DNA of 64,000 bases from Cladorrhinum sp. PSN259 (lineage: Eukaryota > Ascomycota > Sordariomycetes > Sordariales > Podosporaceae). The notes under the pieces are model-generated. The model did not search any database. It worked only from the letters and a program-made list of their open reading frames with translations, and had not been told where the DNA came from. The stretch is taken from the NCBI GenBank assembly GCA_033725935.1, contig MU867079.1, positions 474,366 to 538,365 on the forward strand. Reading direction: 5' to 3'. How positions within the stretch are numbered: position 1 is the first letter of the stretch; each line of letters starts with the position of its first letter. Positions 23,938-35,057 of this stretch are shown here, piece by piece. The translations under genes and the position numbers were made by a program.

Positions 23938-26900
23938 AGGTTTTGAGGGTAAACCTGCATGAACTTGTGATCATGATATGAGGCTCTCGGTGGTACTGAG
24001 TATGTAATCATTGTGTTTGTCTTGGAGCTAATAAGAATGAGGGAAAGGTGTGTCACGGTCTGCGCTTCGGGGAACTCAGGTAAAGGTACGTACCGGGGTT
24101 CATGTTCAGGTTACTCTGGACCGACGTTGTTATCTTGTTTTATTTTCTTTTATTGATAAATTTGATCAATTCTCAAAAAAACATTTTATCTTTATTTTCC
24201 GATTCCATCTCATTTCCACACTCTACTGCTGAGTCGGAGCCATGCATTCTGCAACATGTTCCATGGTCACTGCTTGTACGTACTTTTTGCACTGACTTCA
24301 AGCGTCTTCCTCTTTAGAGTCTACCTCTGTGCCACATTATGTGTGGATAGATGTTCTTCAAGATGAAGAAGGATCATTCCCCTTTTCTGATAATTATGCA
24401 AGTGTGTGGCAGGTTATTCATCCAACAAAGGGTGGATGTTGCTGAGTCTTGCAGTGTGTGTTGTTGTTGTTTTGCAAGAATTGTGCAGGTTGGGGGCCAA
24501 TACCTTGATAATTTGGAATTGATGAGATAAAAGACGCGGATGTGGGTGAGCAATGCTGAGGGATGAATAAGATGCTGATTATGTGAGGCACAGTAAAAGG
24601 AGGGAGCACACAGTCGTTGCCCAAGGGGAATGGGGTAAAATGTAAGTGAGAGGCGCTGGTGAAGGGGAAACTCCCTTTTACTTGCAGATCTTGTTACGAC
24701 AAAGTGTCTTGGTGGCTTTGAGAATTCGTGTTCAAGATCAAGTGGTAGTTTGTGTATATTGGGGTGTGATTCTGATGGGCATGATGTGGGAGAGTTTGGG
24801 GGCCGACGGAGAGATGGGTCCATAAGGCTCATGCAGTCATTCTCTTGTGCATGCGGGTTTGCCGCCATGGCCAATGGGAGAGAAAGGAGATGTTTCCTAA
24901 TCAGGTCTCGTAGACTGGCCGCATTCGGGATGGGTGTGAGGTTGAGAGGTTGAGAACTCTCACTCACTCACTCAGGTGAAGAGCCAGTGAAACGTCCTTG
25001 CTTCTTGATGCGACGTTCTGGCCACAAGGATGCACACTGAATGCAGATCGGGGGGTTCTGGGAATACAACTCTCCAAGAGTGGCCATGTTATGGTGGTGA
25101 TGTGATCAAAAGGCATGTTTCTAAAAGGAGGGTTTATTCCTGGGCCGGTGGCTTGCTTGTCCGCTCGCCTAGTCTATTTTTTGGTCAGGCAAGTAGATAA
25201 AGACTGAGTCTAGGCTTGCCGGTTGCGGTCTCCCGGTTCTGATGATTGCTGACTGTGCAGAGTCAACACGTTGTGTAAGTGGTCTGTCAAGCTCTCGGTA
25301 ACTGATGATCCCGGCTGGAATTGTCTCTTGATATTGACTGAAAGGATTCACATTACACACCCACACCCGTCGCGCGGCTCGTTGGTGCTCGACCAGTCAA
25401 TTCAACTCAGTCAAGCCTGTGCTAAAGGTCTTTAGCCTTGGTGAAACCACACCGTGTCCGAGTCTGGGAAGGATTTTAGTTTCTGTGGAGGTTCAACCCA
25501 CGGCTGTGGCAAAGTCTTTCTTGTCTTTGTCTTTTCGTGGGGAAGAAGGAAGGATTCTGTGGAGCGACTGAATGGCGAATATGGCCTGGCCTTTGCATCT
25601 CCCGACCCCTGATGAGTTGTTTACATTCTAGATTGGTCAAAGCGTCTAGTGGCAGTTACACATTAGACGCCATATGGAGCTAAATCGGCTGTTGGCGATG
25701 TGTCTCGGCTGTTTTCAAGACGATAGCGTCTGTCTGTGTCCTCCAACAAAGTCGTACGAATTCATGATGGCGGCTGACAGTGCGTCTGTCATGTTGAACG
25801 ATACGGCTCACATGACTCTCATGGACCGTGATTCTTGCATGCAAGGCTTCGGACAAAGATCCGGGTCTCATGGAAGCCCGACATGCAGTCGATCCAAGTC
25901 CGAGGCCGGTCGCCCTCGGGCATTGTTTGGATATGCCCTCCAATTCCCCGAGTCCCTTTCCTGGGGTACGCACACATGATCACAGTAGTAGTATTGATGA
26001 GCGAGTATCCCACCCACCACCATGGTTACAATAGACGCGAGAACAACGTGTGGCGACATGGCGCGGCTAAATTAGGTTGTTGGTGTGTGTTGTTGGCCGT
26101 TGGTTGTTTCCCATCACACCCTGACGTCCAACTTCAGCTTTCCATCATTTCCCTGATTGCTTGCGTTTCTGGTGTAGTGTATGTAGTACAGTTCAGGTGA
26201 TGGTCCGGACCCCCGGAGGATGAGTTCGGCATACTATTCCTGCATACAACAAAAAAACAAGGTGGTGGTGGCCTGGCCGTATCTCTTGCTGTTGTGAAAC
26301 GCATGTCGCTAATGTCCATGGTCAAAGTCGGAGATATAGACTTCCGAAAGGGGATAGGGTGTGGGTGCAGTGAATGCAGGTCGTCGTGTACGTGTTGTTG
26401 TATTTCCATCCCATTCGCCACGCACACGCGTTGGCTGGACTTGCAGATATGGATGCTCGTTTGTTTCATCTTTGTTGGTGTGGTGTGAGTTTCTCCCCCT
26501 GCACGACGTCGTGCTGTACGAACAGCTCCGTCCGGCGAGCATTTGACCACTCCTGACCTCTGCTTGGATGTGACCAAGTGTGCATGCTACCCAATTCTGG
26601 AGATAAGTCTGGACACCTGACAGTACCCGACAAGGAGGAACAGGTTCAACAGTGACAGGATGCTACACTACCATGTTTCCCGACTGACATTTTCCTTGGC
26701 ATGCTTTCCCATACCGATTCCTTCGAGATCTGCCCTTCGGTTCTCTCACACCTTCCTTGTCCGTCCCGTCTGTGCCTCACAGGTACGCTTGGCAGAGAGT
26801 ATCAAGAGGGAAGCATTAAGCGCGATATGTGGAGGTGGGAGATCATCAGCTCCAAGAGAAAGGCGTGCGTTTAATAACTATGTACATGGTGGTGTGGTAC

Positions 26901-27392
26901 AAGTTTGGTAACAGGAATATCATCATCATACTGGGGGAAAATTTAATATCCAAGGGAAAGAAACAATGGGTTTGATGTGACGGGATCCTCCCGCCGTCTC
27001 TGTTACTCAACGTAGGAGCCTGGAAGTTCCAATTGCAACTCCGACTGTAGGATCCCAAGGGACTCGCATGCTACCTCTCATCACTTTATTTCCTGTCCGG
27101 TGCCTCACTCATCACTCTGCATCGTAAACATGTCTCGCGTGCTTGATGTTGTATCCAATCTCGAAAAGCTACAGATATCTTCAAAGCGGGCAGGTGAGAG
27201 AAAACTACCGAAGCGAAAGGATTCGATCTCCGATATACAAGGACCCCCAGCCGGGGGAGGAAAGGATTCATCCCCCAGCGACCGCCTGTAACGAAGAGGC
27301 AAAACACGGGAGATCCCTTCTTGAGGTCCCTTCCAAGGTTCTTTGAGATATTCCCTCACCGGATTGCCTTGCTCGATGATCAGAAGAGGTAG

Positions 27393-27668
27393 ATGCCTGA
27401 GGATGCTGAGCAATGCATGGTTGGGGGGAGCTTGGTAATCAAGCAACCAAACACCCCTGAGCAGTATGTTGCCATTCTTGACCAAATAAACAAGGGAGTA
27501 GACAAACTCTCCAAAAAAACATTTGCCGCTCTACATGGGCCAAAGAAGAGTACCGCCAACATTGAACAAGGATATCGCTTCGCCCTTTTTTTAGTGAGTA
27601 TGTACTCACCAAATAAACCAACCAAAGTTACCTTGTTCATCCAGGGATCATCATCTCACTCCTACTAA
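27393..27668 (+). pseudogene. Possible short coding relic, unidentified
   Basis: A 91-codon frame has a protein-like middle part (for example SLVIKQPNTPEQYVAILDQI, then a Lys-rich stretch) with acidic, basic and aliphatic residues in ordinary proportions, unlike the Cys/His/Arg-rich chance frames around it. It has no recognisable domain, no clear splice partners and sits in AT-rich sequence. It could be a fragment of a decayed gene or mobile element, or simply chance. Confidence 0.2.
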
Positions 27669-27920
27669 AATTACCAGAAACGGAATACATGATGTAACGA
27701 CATAGCCTCACTGCAAGCTCTGGGGAGAGTTCATTACCAACACCTCTTTTGTAACAAAAAGACCAACCAGCTACCAAAAACTGAAAAGTGTTGAACAAAA
27801 AACAAGTACTAGCAAGACATATATTCCCCAAAAAAAAGAAATATTGAACCTCAGTTGCATGTATTTGCCACCAAGGCATGCATCATATGATAGCTATCGT
27901 AAAAACCGTTTGTACAAGCC

Positions 27921-27953
27921 AAAAGAAAAGAAGAAGAAGAAGAAGAAGAAAAA
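27921..27953. repeat. (AAG)n microsatellite
   Basis: A purine run made mostly of AAG triplets, in AT-rich sequence before the DDHD gene's 3' end. Confidence 0.9.
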
Positions 27954-28797
27954 CAAAGAAAGGAAATCCACGTAAACATCTCAAAGTCGAATATTATCAT
28001 TATTAATTAGTGACTAGATAAGTGTCTAATTACTGTCACAACTAAAATAAAAAAACACCTTTAGCCCAATCTCTATTCTAAGCTCTTTTCTCATACAAGG
28101 ACACTCACTAACTAACAGGCAGGCAGGCAGAACCTCAACTAATTCAATTGCCTCCCATCATTTTCTTCATCACCAAAGTGCTTTTCCTGCAATTATTTTC
28201 AAAGGGGGGACAGACAGACGAAAAACACATAATGTTCCCTCTCCCTGCTGTAGAAATTACAAAATTTATAATAAAAAGAAAAAGCCCTCCCGTATTCTTG
28301 TTCACATTTATTATGTGGTTACCTCAAAGGATACAAGTTAATTCCACGACTTGCATCGTGAGTTCACAGACGATGGTGTGTCGGGCAGTGTGAACTGATC
28401 ACAAGGCCATGATATATCTTTAGTTGTTTGGATATCTCAGATGTTACAAGATGGCTATTATAGAGGTAAATGTTTATCTACTCTGAGCTAGAATGCCCTC
28501 GAGTATTACAATCGTACACAAGTCACTCTATCTAGGCTTTTACACGGGTCCGGATTACACTTCGTCATTACTCATACACAGAGCTGCTCAAGTTCAGGCA
28601 CGAGGGGCTCTCATAAATATGCGTGTATTGAGTCTTTAGTTATATCATATGCTGCTTAGATCGACCAAAGATTATATATATTCGCTGCCCAATGAGTAGG
28701 GAGGGTATCAAAGCAACCGCCAAACCATCAATGCCTCTTCCAGCAATGAACCAAACTCCATCGATATAAATGCAAACCACCCTCCACCACGCTCAAC

Positions 28798-31761
28798 TCA
28801 CTTCCCGTGTCCCAAATCTCCACCAAACTTCCACCCCTTAACCTTCACAGCCCTCATACAAGCCAAGCCATTCCTCCTCCCAGGCCGTCTGCCAACCTCC
28901 AAGCAAATAAGCCTGATCAAATCCATATTTGCCCAATAACTCGTATGAGCACTCAACATGTTCAAGTACTGAATCTCCAACGGCCCGCCGCCGCTCCTCA
29001 AGTAATAATCGACCTGCCCATTATCATTCAACAGAAAGGCCTTCTTTTCCGCAATTTCCTCCCTCGTGAAATCATGCACCTCCAACTCCAACTGAGACGG
29101 CAACCTCGCAATAGATGGCTTACTCAGATGATCTGGTTGTGTCAAAGTTGCTGATGGTTCAGACGGCCCACCACCCGTCAGGGTGGAAAGCGTATTGCTG
29201 ACAGTCTTGAAGAACGACGTACTGATACTGGGGACATAAGCCTGCCTCAAACTAGCCGCATAAACCGGATCAATAGTTCCGTTCAACAGATAGGCAATTG
29301 GATCCTCCTTGGCGAGGATATTGTAGATATTGTCAACCGCAATACAGCCAAACATGCCCACCTCCCCCACGATATCCTTAGCCACCGTGTCTGCCGGGTC
29401 TGCATCAGCTTTCATACGTCCTCGTCTTGGACAAAGTGCTCCTCGTTCAAGAAGCATAAAGAACCCTGCCGGACTACCAAGTAAGAAGAGGTTGATAGTG
29501 TCAAACTCAAAGTGACTTTCCGAGGGAGGAGCGGCAAGATTCAGTCTGGGCACCCGAGTAGGTTGTTTTGACAGAATATCAACAGCCATCGCACTTCCCA
29601 ACGAGTGGCCGATCAAGTGAACTCGTCCCTTATCCGCAAAGCCCGGATTGTTCTTACACCAGAGTCTGTAAACACGATTTGCCTCTCCGACAAGAGCAGC
29701 AATCATCTTTGGCTTGTGATGGGACATGTAAAACGGAACGTCAAACATGACATCCGAGACCATGCTTCGTACTGCTGGAATCGTGTTCGGCTCAATGTCC
29801 TTCAAACTAAAACCATCGCCCGCTTTATCCTCCTCGTCGCTCATGGGGCCACCGTCCTCAAAGCTGAGGAGATGACGCCAGTTGATCGGCAACACCATGA
29901 TACCATTCTGTTCTGGCCGAAGAACCGCCTTGACAGCGGGGGACTGAAGCTCAACATTGACAGACCTTCGGAAGGAATTGACGACGTGCGTGAAGTGGTA
30001 ACTCTCCACCCGCTCGGCAATCTTCTGACCGATACCGTGGGCAATGAGTACGAGATCTGTTACCTGCCCTTTCTCCTTATCATGCTCACATCCAGGACAT
30101 GTTCTGGGATCCGCATTTCCAGCGGATTGTTGGACTTCAACCGTAGGCTCCTTGGATTGCGCCCGCTTTTCGTGAACACGTTCCCAAGTAGCTCGGTCGA
30201 ATCCACGAACAACAGGCAACCCCACCGTGACTCCCTTCATAATCTTCGAGAGCGGCCTCCGTGAGTAATAAGCTGATGGTGTTTGACTGGGCTTCAACAA
30301 AAAGGCAGTCGTAGCATCCTTGTAAATGACTTCGGCACGAGCATACGTCCTGGCTTCTGGCGGTGGCATAGTCGTATCGGTTTCCTCGTGAACAGGCTTC
30401 AGAGTCCCTTCAGTGGCAGCTTCACCCTCAAAACACCTCGCAGCACAGAAAGGATCACTCGATATCGGTGGCTCCGGGGGTAGACCATCCTTGACTGGTT
30501 TAAGTCGTTTATCTGTAGTCGAATCGGGCCATAATCGATGAGAAATCTTTTCCTCTCCCAGCGGCCCAACGCTAAGTGCTGATTTGATCTGATCCCTCCA
30601 CATCTGTGTCCATGGCGTTAACTCGCGATAGCCTGCTTCCAGTTGGTTCGCAACCAGAGGCTCAACAGGAACCATCGTATCCCTATAAAACCACGTCGCC
30701 CTCATAACGGTGGCGATATCATTTACTGGAGACCAGTATATCGGCTTCATCTGCAACACTGGCAACGACACGACGTGGAGTCGCGAAATGCCGACCATAA
30801 CCTCTGCCACATCCTCCACAGGTGGTGGTGGAGGCGTTTGCATCAAACTCATCGCACTAACCTTCCGTCCTGAACCAGAAGTAGAGCCTCTACTATCCGC
30901 CCTCGCCCTTCCAACTCTAAGACCAACCCCCCTCTCCTCAGGCGTACCCACGCCCGAGCTCCGACTCGACCTCGTCCCAAGCGGATCCAACTCTATTTTC
31001 GCGAACGGCTTGCCGGTCAGTCCATCACTCCTTCCCATCGAAGTACCAACGGCTGGCGAGCCAGCTAGCGTTCCTGGTCTCGAAACTGACCCAGGTATAA
31101 CCATTGGCGTAGTCAGTGGTCCTACCTTCCCCCCCTCACTACCGACCATGAGAGCCATCACCCCCTCGACAACTTTATCCTCATCTAGCCCTTCTACCCT
31201 TCTCCTGGTAACAGCGCAAAACTCTCTCCTCAATTCAGCAGAAGCTTCTACTCTGAGCTCAGGACAACAGGTTTGTATCTCCGGTTTTACGCTCGTCACT
31301 CCCATTCCTACCGATTGCCCAGTAAGGCCCGCCGCCATCCCTTGTGCCCCTTCAGCTTCATGTCGTTCTTTGTGAACTTTAGCTAAACGTTCCACGATAC
31401 CCTTGAATTTCGCCCTCACGCTCTCCGCACTCTCGTCCCCTCTTTTCTGCCTTTTTATTGCAGCGGCATGGCCGTTCCTGTGCTCTTCATTCCTAAAACC
31501 TCTCCAAGCTCTTTCTAGCGCTAGATTATCACCCGCTGTAAACGGCCGTACTGGGAGTTTAGACTCGGCTGGTGTTGTGCTGCTGGTTGTGATGATCGTT
31601 GAAGCAGCTGAGAGGGGGTCATCGATTGGTATAGGCGAGGAGTAGAAGAATTGGGCGTTTATTGGTGGAGGCGTATCGTCGTTCTGGGGGGTAGAAGAGA
31701 TCGGTTGGAGGCGACAGGAGGGACTGAAGGTGTGTTGCGGCTTGGGAGTGGCGGTGGTCAT
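28798..31761 (-). CDS. DDHD-domain phospholipase A1-like protein
   Basis: Intronless, 987 residues, related to the intracellular PA-PLA1/DDHD family (yeast YOR022C/Ddl1, animal DDHD1/2), which hydrolyse phosphatidic acid and other phospholipids at mitochondria or secretory membranes. The longest open frame starts at a TTG (31842); the first true ATG is 31761 in CACAATGACC context, and I use that. Residues 1-320 are low-complexity and Ser/Thr/Pro-rich. A WWE-like region (PIYWSPVNDIATVMRATWFYR) follows. The lipase nucleophile motif GHSLGS has its serine at residue 720. The C-terminal part contains the DDHD segments (VDNIYNILAKEDPIAYLLN, then VDYYLRSGG and SAHTSYW). The protein ends in GHGK with no membrane segment. 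A CPGCEHD motif near the middle could be part of a small metal site. Family assignment is strong; substrate and location are inferred. Confidence 0.92.
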   Translation of the reverse strand: MTTATPKPQHTFSPSCRLQPISSTPQNDDTPPPINAQFFYSSPIPIDDPLSAASTIITTSSTTPAESKLPVRPFTAGDNLALERAWRGFRNEEHRNGHAAAIKRQKRGDESAESVRAKFKGIVERLAKVHKERHEAEGAQGMAAGLTGQSVGMGVTSVKPEIQTCCPELRVEASAELRREFCAVTRRRVEGLDEDKVVEGVMALMVGSEGGKVGPLTTPMVIPGSVSRPGTLAGSPAVGTSMGRSDGLTGKPFAKIELDPLGTRSSRSSGVGTPEERGVGLRVGRARADSRGSTSGSGRKVSAMSLMQTPPPPPVEDVAEVMVGISRLHVVSLPVLQMKPIYWSPVNDIATVMRATWFYRDTMVPVEPLVANQLEAGYRELTPWTQMWRDQIKSALSVGPLGEEKISHRLWPDSTTDKRLKPVKDGLPPEPPISSDPFCAARCFEGEAATEGTLKPVHEETDTTMPPPEARTYARAEVIYKDATTAFLLKPSQTPSAYYSRRPLSKIMKGVTVGLPVVRGFDRATWERVHEKRAQSKEPTVEVQQSAGNADPRTCPGCEHDKEKGQVTDLVLIAHGIGQKIAERVESYHFTHVVNSFRRSVNVELQSPAVKAVLRPEQNGIMVLPINWRHLLSFEDGGPMSDEEDKAGDGFSLKDIEPNTIPAVRSMVSDVMFDVPFYMSHHKPKMIAALVGEANRVYRLWCKNNPGFADKGRVHLIGHSLGSAMAVDILSKQPTRVPRLNLAAPPSESHFEFDTINLFLLGSPAGFFMLLERGALCPRRGRMKADADPADTVAKDIVGEVGMFGCIAVDNIYNILAKEDPIAYLLNGTIDPVYAASLRQAYVPSISTSFFKTVSNTLSTLTGGGPSEPSATLTQPDHLSKPSIARLPSQLELEVHDFTREEIAEKKAFLLNDNGQVDYYLRSGGGPLEIQYLNMLSAHTSYWANMDLIRLICLEVGRRPGRRNGLACMRAVKVKGWKFGGDLGHGK

Positions 31762-32920
31762 TGTGCCTGTAGCGGAGGAGGTCAGACTATGGGAGAAGAT
31801 GAAAGGATGGACGAAACATAAAGAAAATATAAGGCGAGGCAACAGGGAAAAAGAGGTGTTCTCCGGAGACTGAGAGAAACTGAAACAACTGTACCTGTAC
31901 TATGTGTTGTCCTGCATCAAAGAGCTGCAGACTGCAGCTGGAACAGTGACACGGCCTGCGGGCTTGGATTGTAGAGCTCACTAGGACGCGCGTGTTGTTA
32001 GTGTTGCGTAAGATGAACGCAGTATCAATGATTGCCGTACCCCATAAAATTAAAGATAAGGTACTCAGCCCGAGACATCACGAAAAAAATCAGAAGAAAA
32101 AACCGTTCAAAAACTGCAAGGAGAATAGATAGCAGCCTAGAAGGTGCAATAGGCAGGCACGCCGGTTGTTCAGGTGCATGTGTAAGATGACGTGGTTAGC
32201 TTTGCCAGCCGCGTTCAATCTGCGTGGAACATCCCTGGAATTTCATTGGACGCCCTGCTTTTCAGCGTCGAGTACCGGCACTAACGCGGGCACTAACAGA
32301 TAGCGACCTGATCATGTGGTGCTGGAACCGTTGAGTATCGGTCAGTAGCCTTTTTTGTTGGGAAACTGGGCCAATGCTTTGTTTCAATTGTTCATATGAT
32401 CAAAACCGCCGGATGTCTTTATGCGATTCTGTTCCATATGGAATTGTCAGAATACGCATGATCAAACCCTAACCCTGCCTGTGTGCTTCTCTGTTGCCAT
32501 CATAGAAAGGGTGTAAACTCCATCATAGAGTCTATTAACAGCATAGAGCAAAATCTCTAGGGCACCATGGTATCTGGCGGCTAGTGAGATCCATTGAAGG
32601 CTCGAGAGTTGTCGTTGATGCCAAGCATATAAAGTCGCAACGGGACGGACCGAAGCCGTGTACGGTCTGCGGGGTTCTTGTTGTTGATCAGTCAAGGATT
32701 GATTCTACATAGTACATACCCCGTTGTCCTCGAGCACTCATTTCCCACCCTTCCATTACACATAGCAACTCCAAAAAACCAAAAAGCCAAAATCTCAAAG
32801 TCCCACCCAGGGTATCAATAAGTCCATCCATGCAGCTAATAATCCACGCCTGCTAACCATCAAGTCGTTGCAATGAACCTCTCCCTTTGACACAAACACA
32901 ACACAAACCCAGAGCTTCTT
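31762..32920. other. Spacer between DDHD gene promoter and AT-hook gene 3' end
   Basis: Head-to-tail minus-strand neighbours. The part next to 31762 should contain the DDHD gene promoter and leader, and the part next to 32920 the AT-hook gene's 3' UTR. No conserved frame, RNA gene or long repeat was seen. A short CCCTAACCCTG telomere-like stretch near 32466 is only two units long. Confidence 0.6.
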
Positions 32921-35057
32921 TCAAGGCTTCTTCAAAGACTTCAACAAAGGCGCAATCCTCGACTTCTTACTCAGCCCAACCCTATACTGTACCTTATTCG
33001 TGGCAGCAATAAAATCAGCAGCCGTCTTAGAAGCCGCTGGTTTCTCCTTCTTTTTGACCACAGGCTCTGCTGTAGCTTGCTTTTCAAGCTTCTCTTGTTC
33101 TTGCTTCTTGTTCTTCTTAACCTCATCGTCCTCCTGAGCATCAGGCGTATGTGCTTCCTCTTCTTCTTCATCGTCTTCCACCGCCGCCTTCTTTCGACCA
33201 CGCTGTTGGTTCCGTGATACTTCTGCCAGGGGTTTGGGTGCGGGTTCTTCCTCAATCACCTCGGGCTCGATAGGTAATGGTTCAGGAGCTGGTGCTGTAG
33301 TCACATCGGACTTGCGAGGACGACCGCGCCGCTTCTTGGAGGGTGGCTCCTCTGACTCCACCACAGCTGGTGGCTCAACGGTCGCTTCATCAAGTTGAGC
33401 AACAGGTTCCGCGAGGGTCGGCTCCTTCTTCTTTCGTCCTCTCTTATTTTTGGCTGGTGGTTCTTGTGGTGCTGAAGTAGTTTCGATGACAGCAGGTTCC
33501 AGCTCGGGATTAGGAGTGAACGTCTCGTCCTTAAGGTCTTGAGGCTCTTCAGTTGGTAGTTCAGACACGTCCTCGTGCCCATAGTCACCGTCCAATTCAT
33601 CCATTTCATCATCACTGCCGTAGACGACCTTTCGTTTCTTTGCTGCGCGTGAAGCCGAACTAGAATTGGTTGCCAGAGAAGCAGTTACTGCCTTTTTTCT
33701 GCCTCTCTTCTTCGCAGAAGCAGAAGCGGGCATATCAATCAATACATCTGGGGAGGACTGCTGCGGATTATCAGTCTGCCCTGCTGATCCATCTTCCTCC
33801 GCTGAAGTATTTACCGATTTAGCTGTTGACGGCATCTCTTGTCTGGAAGAATCCATCCGACTAGGTGTTGAATAAGGTATTGTGCTAACCGTCACGCCGC
33901 TTGATTTGTGTACCACTTCCACGAACCCAGCCAGCTGTGTAGGCAAGGTGGGCTGCGGCACTTCGAGCCCATTCTGCGACGAGATATTGACCACCTCGTA
34001 CTGTTGCTTCTGACTCATTGTCAATTCGCTCTGCTCAACATAGAGCTGCGTAGGGACCTCTAATGCGCCGGTTGTATCGTGATTATTCCTCCCTGACCGT
34101 CTCAGTGAGCTTGGAGTCTCGGCAGGCAGGAGAACTATAGGACTCGAATCGACATCATTGGGAAGTGGACTGGTCTGTGTGTCCCGTTTGGCTCTTTTGC
34201 TTTTCGGTGCCGGTGTCGCTTCCGGAAACTCGTATGGATCATTTTGTATTGTGGTCTCTGCAGCCCTATTGCGCTTTCCTCTCGCGCTGCTTCTCGTAGA
34301 CTTTGCTGATCCTCCAGCACCCACATTCTGCGAGCTGGGCACTTCCCAAACACTGTCGGTATCAAGCGCCTTACTAGGAGTCGTGAGGTCGATCGTCTCG
34401 GCCGCCTTCTGCGACTTGGTCCTTGCACGACCAGATTTCCGTGTTGAGGATGACATTGAAAGAGCCAGCTCTGCTTCTAGCGTCTGCCCCGCCGTAGGTG
34501 GGTAAGTGTTCGGAATGACGGTCGCCAGTGATTCTGAAGAAATCCCAGCAGTTGGTGGTAAAGTGTCCGGTATGTGCGACTCTGAGGAAGTGCTTGCGTC
34601 GAACGGATGCATGAGTGCGACAGCCTGGTTGTATGCGCGCGCAAAAAGCGATGAATCGGTTTCTGCAGTACTTTTGGTCTGGGGAATTATAGTTTCGTGG
34701 CGCTTGTCGTGGGGTTCATCCTCGGTTTGGCCAACATTAATATCGCCACCGGTAGTGGTCTCCTCAAAGTCGCTGTCATCGTCCTCGGAATCGAGGATCA
34801 CCCGTTTCGAAGGAGCCATGTCGTTAGGGGTTTCTTTCGGATTGAGCGGAGTCAATGCTGCTGCTGCCTTGGCTGCCTACAAGTTTACCTGGAATTAGTC
34901 GCGGTGGAAATTGACTTTCAGGGACTGGACGCGTCGTAAAAGCGGGGCCTCGATAACTTACAGTACGCGAGGTCACGGGTTTCTGGCGGCTGTTGCCAAG
35001 ATTAATCCTGAGAAGCCCGGTCCCCTTCTTCCCTTTCCCCATCAATAACAGCACCAT
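32921..35057 (-). CDS. AT-hook protein with SUMO-interaction-like motifs and a RAD51AP1-like C-terminus
   Basis: Predicted nuclear, largely disordered DNA-binding protein. Favoured model: exon 1 at 34962-35057 (32 codons from an ACCATGG start) joined in phase 0 to exon 2 at 32921-34876, giving 683 residues. The 85-nt intron runs from GTAAGT to TTGTAG with a GACTAAT branch site. A minimal one-exon alternative starts at the ATG at 34819 (632 residues); the long frame's own first codon is a TTG. Four AT-hook cores are visible: KKRGRKK (421-427), KRGRKKK (510-516), RRGRPRK (548-554, the canonical form) and QRGRKKA (590-596). ETIDLTTPS, SPIVLLP and DVLIDMP resemble SUMO-interaction motifs. Near residues 133-165 a short unit (IPDTLPPTAG/IPNTYPPTAG) is duplicated. 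Acidic Glu/Asp runs alternate with Lys blocks. The last 20 residues contain RVGLSKKSRIAPLL. No enzyme domain is present; its function is unknown. Confidence 0.78.

Larger units (their letters stand above)
17318..28797. other. 11.5-kb spacer without a convincing gene
   Basis: The first 450 bases are T-rich and probably contain the zinc-finger gene's 3' UTR. The rest has no frame that looks like a known protein. It contains poly-T tracts, CA/GT microsatellites, a CGG-dense patch (21545-21669), a degenerate repeat family (23139-23560), a triple GTCAGGTAC element (23884-23937), a possible gene relic (27393-27668) and an AAG run (27921-27953). AT content rises clearly between 21.9 and 24.3 kb and between 27.7 and 28.7 kb. 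No terminal inverted repeats, long terminal repeats or reverse-transcriptase-like frames were noticed. Confidence 0.6.

Noticed and set aside
29605..31375. Plus-strand frames of about 220 codons inside the DDHD gene
   Set aside because: Antisense shadows of a strong coding frame.
31762..31842. 27-residue N-terminal extension of the DDHD protein with a hydrophobic, signal-like stretch
   Set aside because: It begins at a TTG, not an ATG; the first ATG is 31761.
32466..32478. CCCTAACCCTG telomere-like repeat
   Set aside because: Only about two units; it is neither a telomere nor a long interstitial array.
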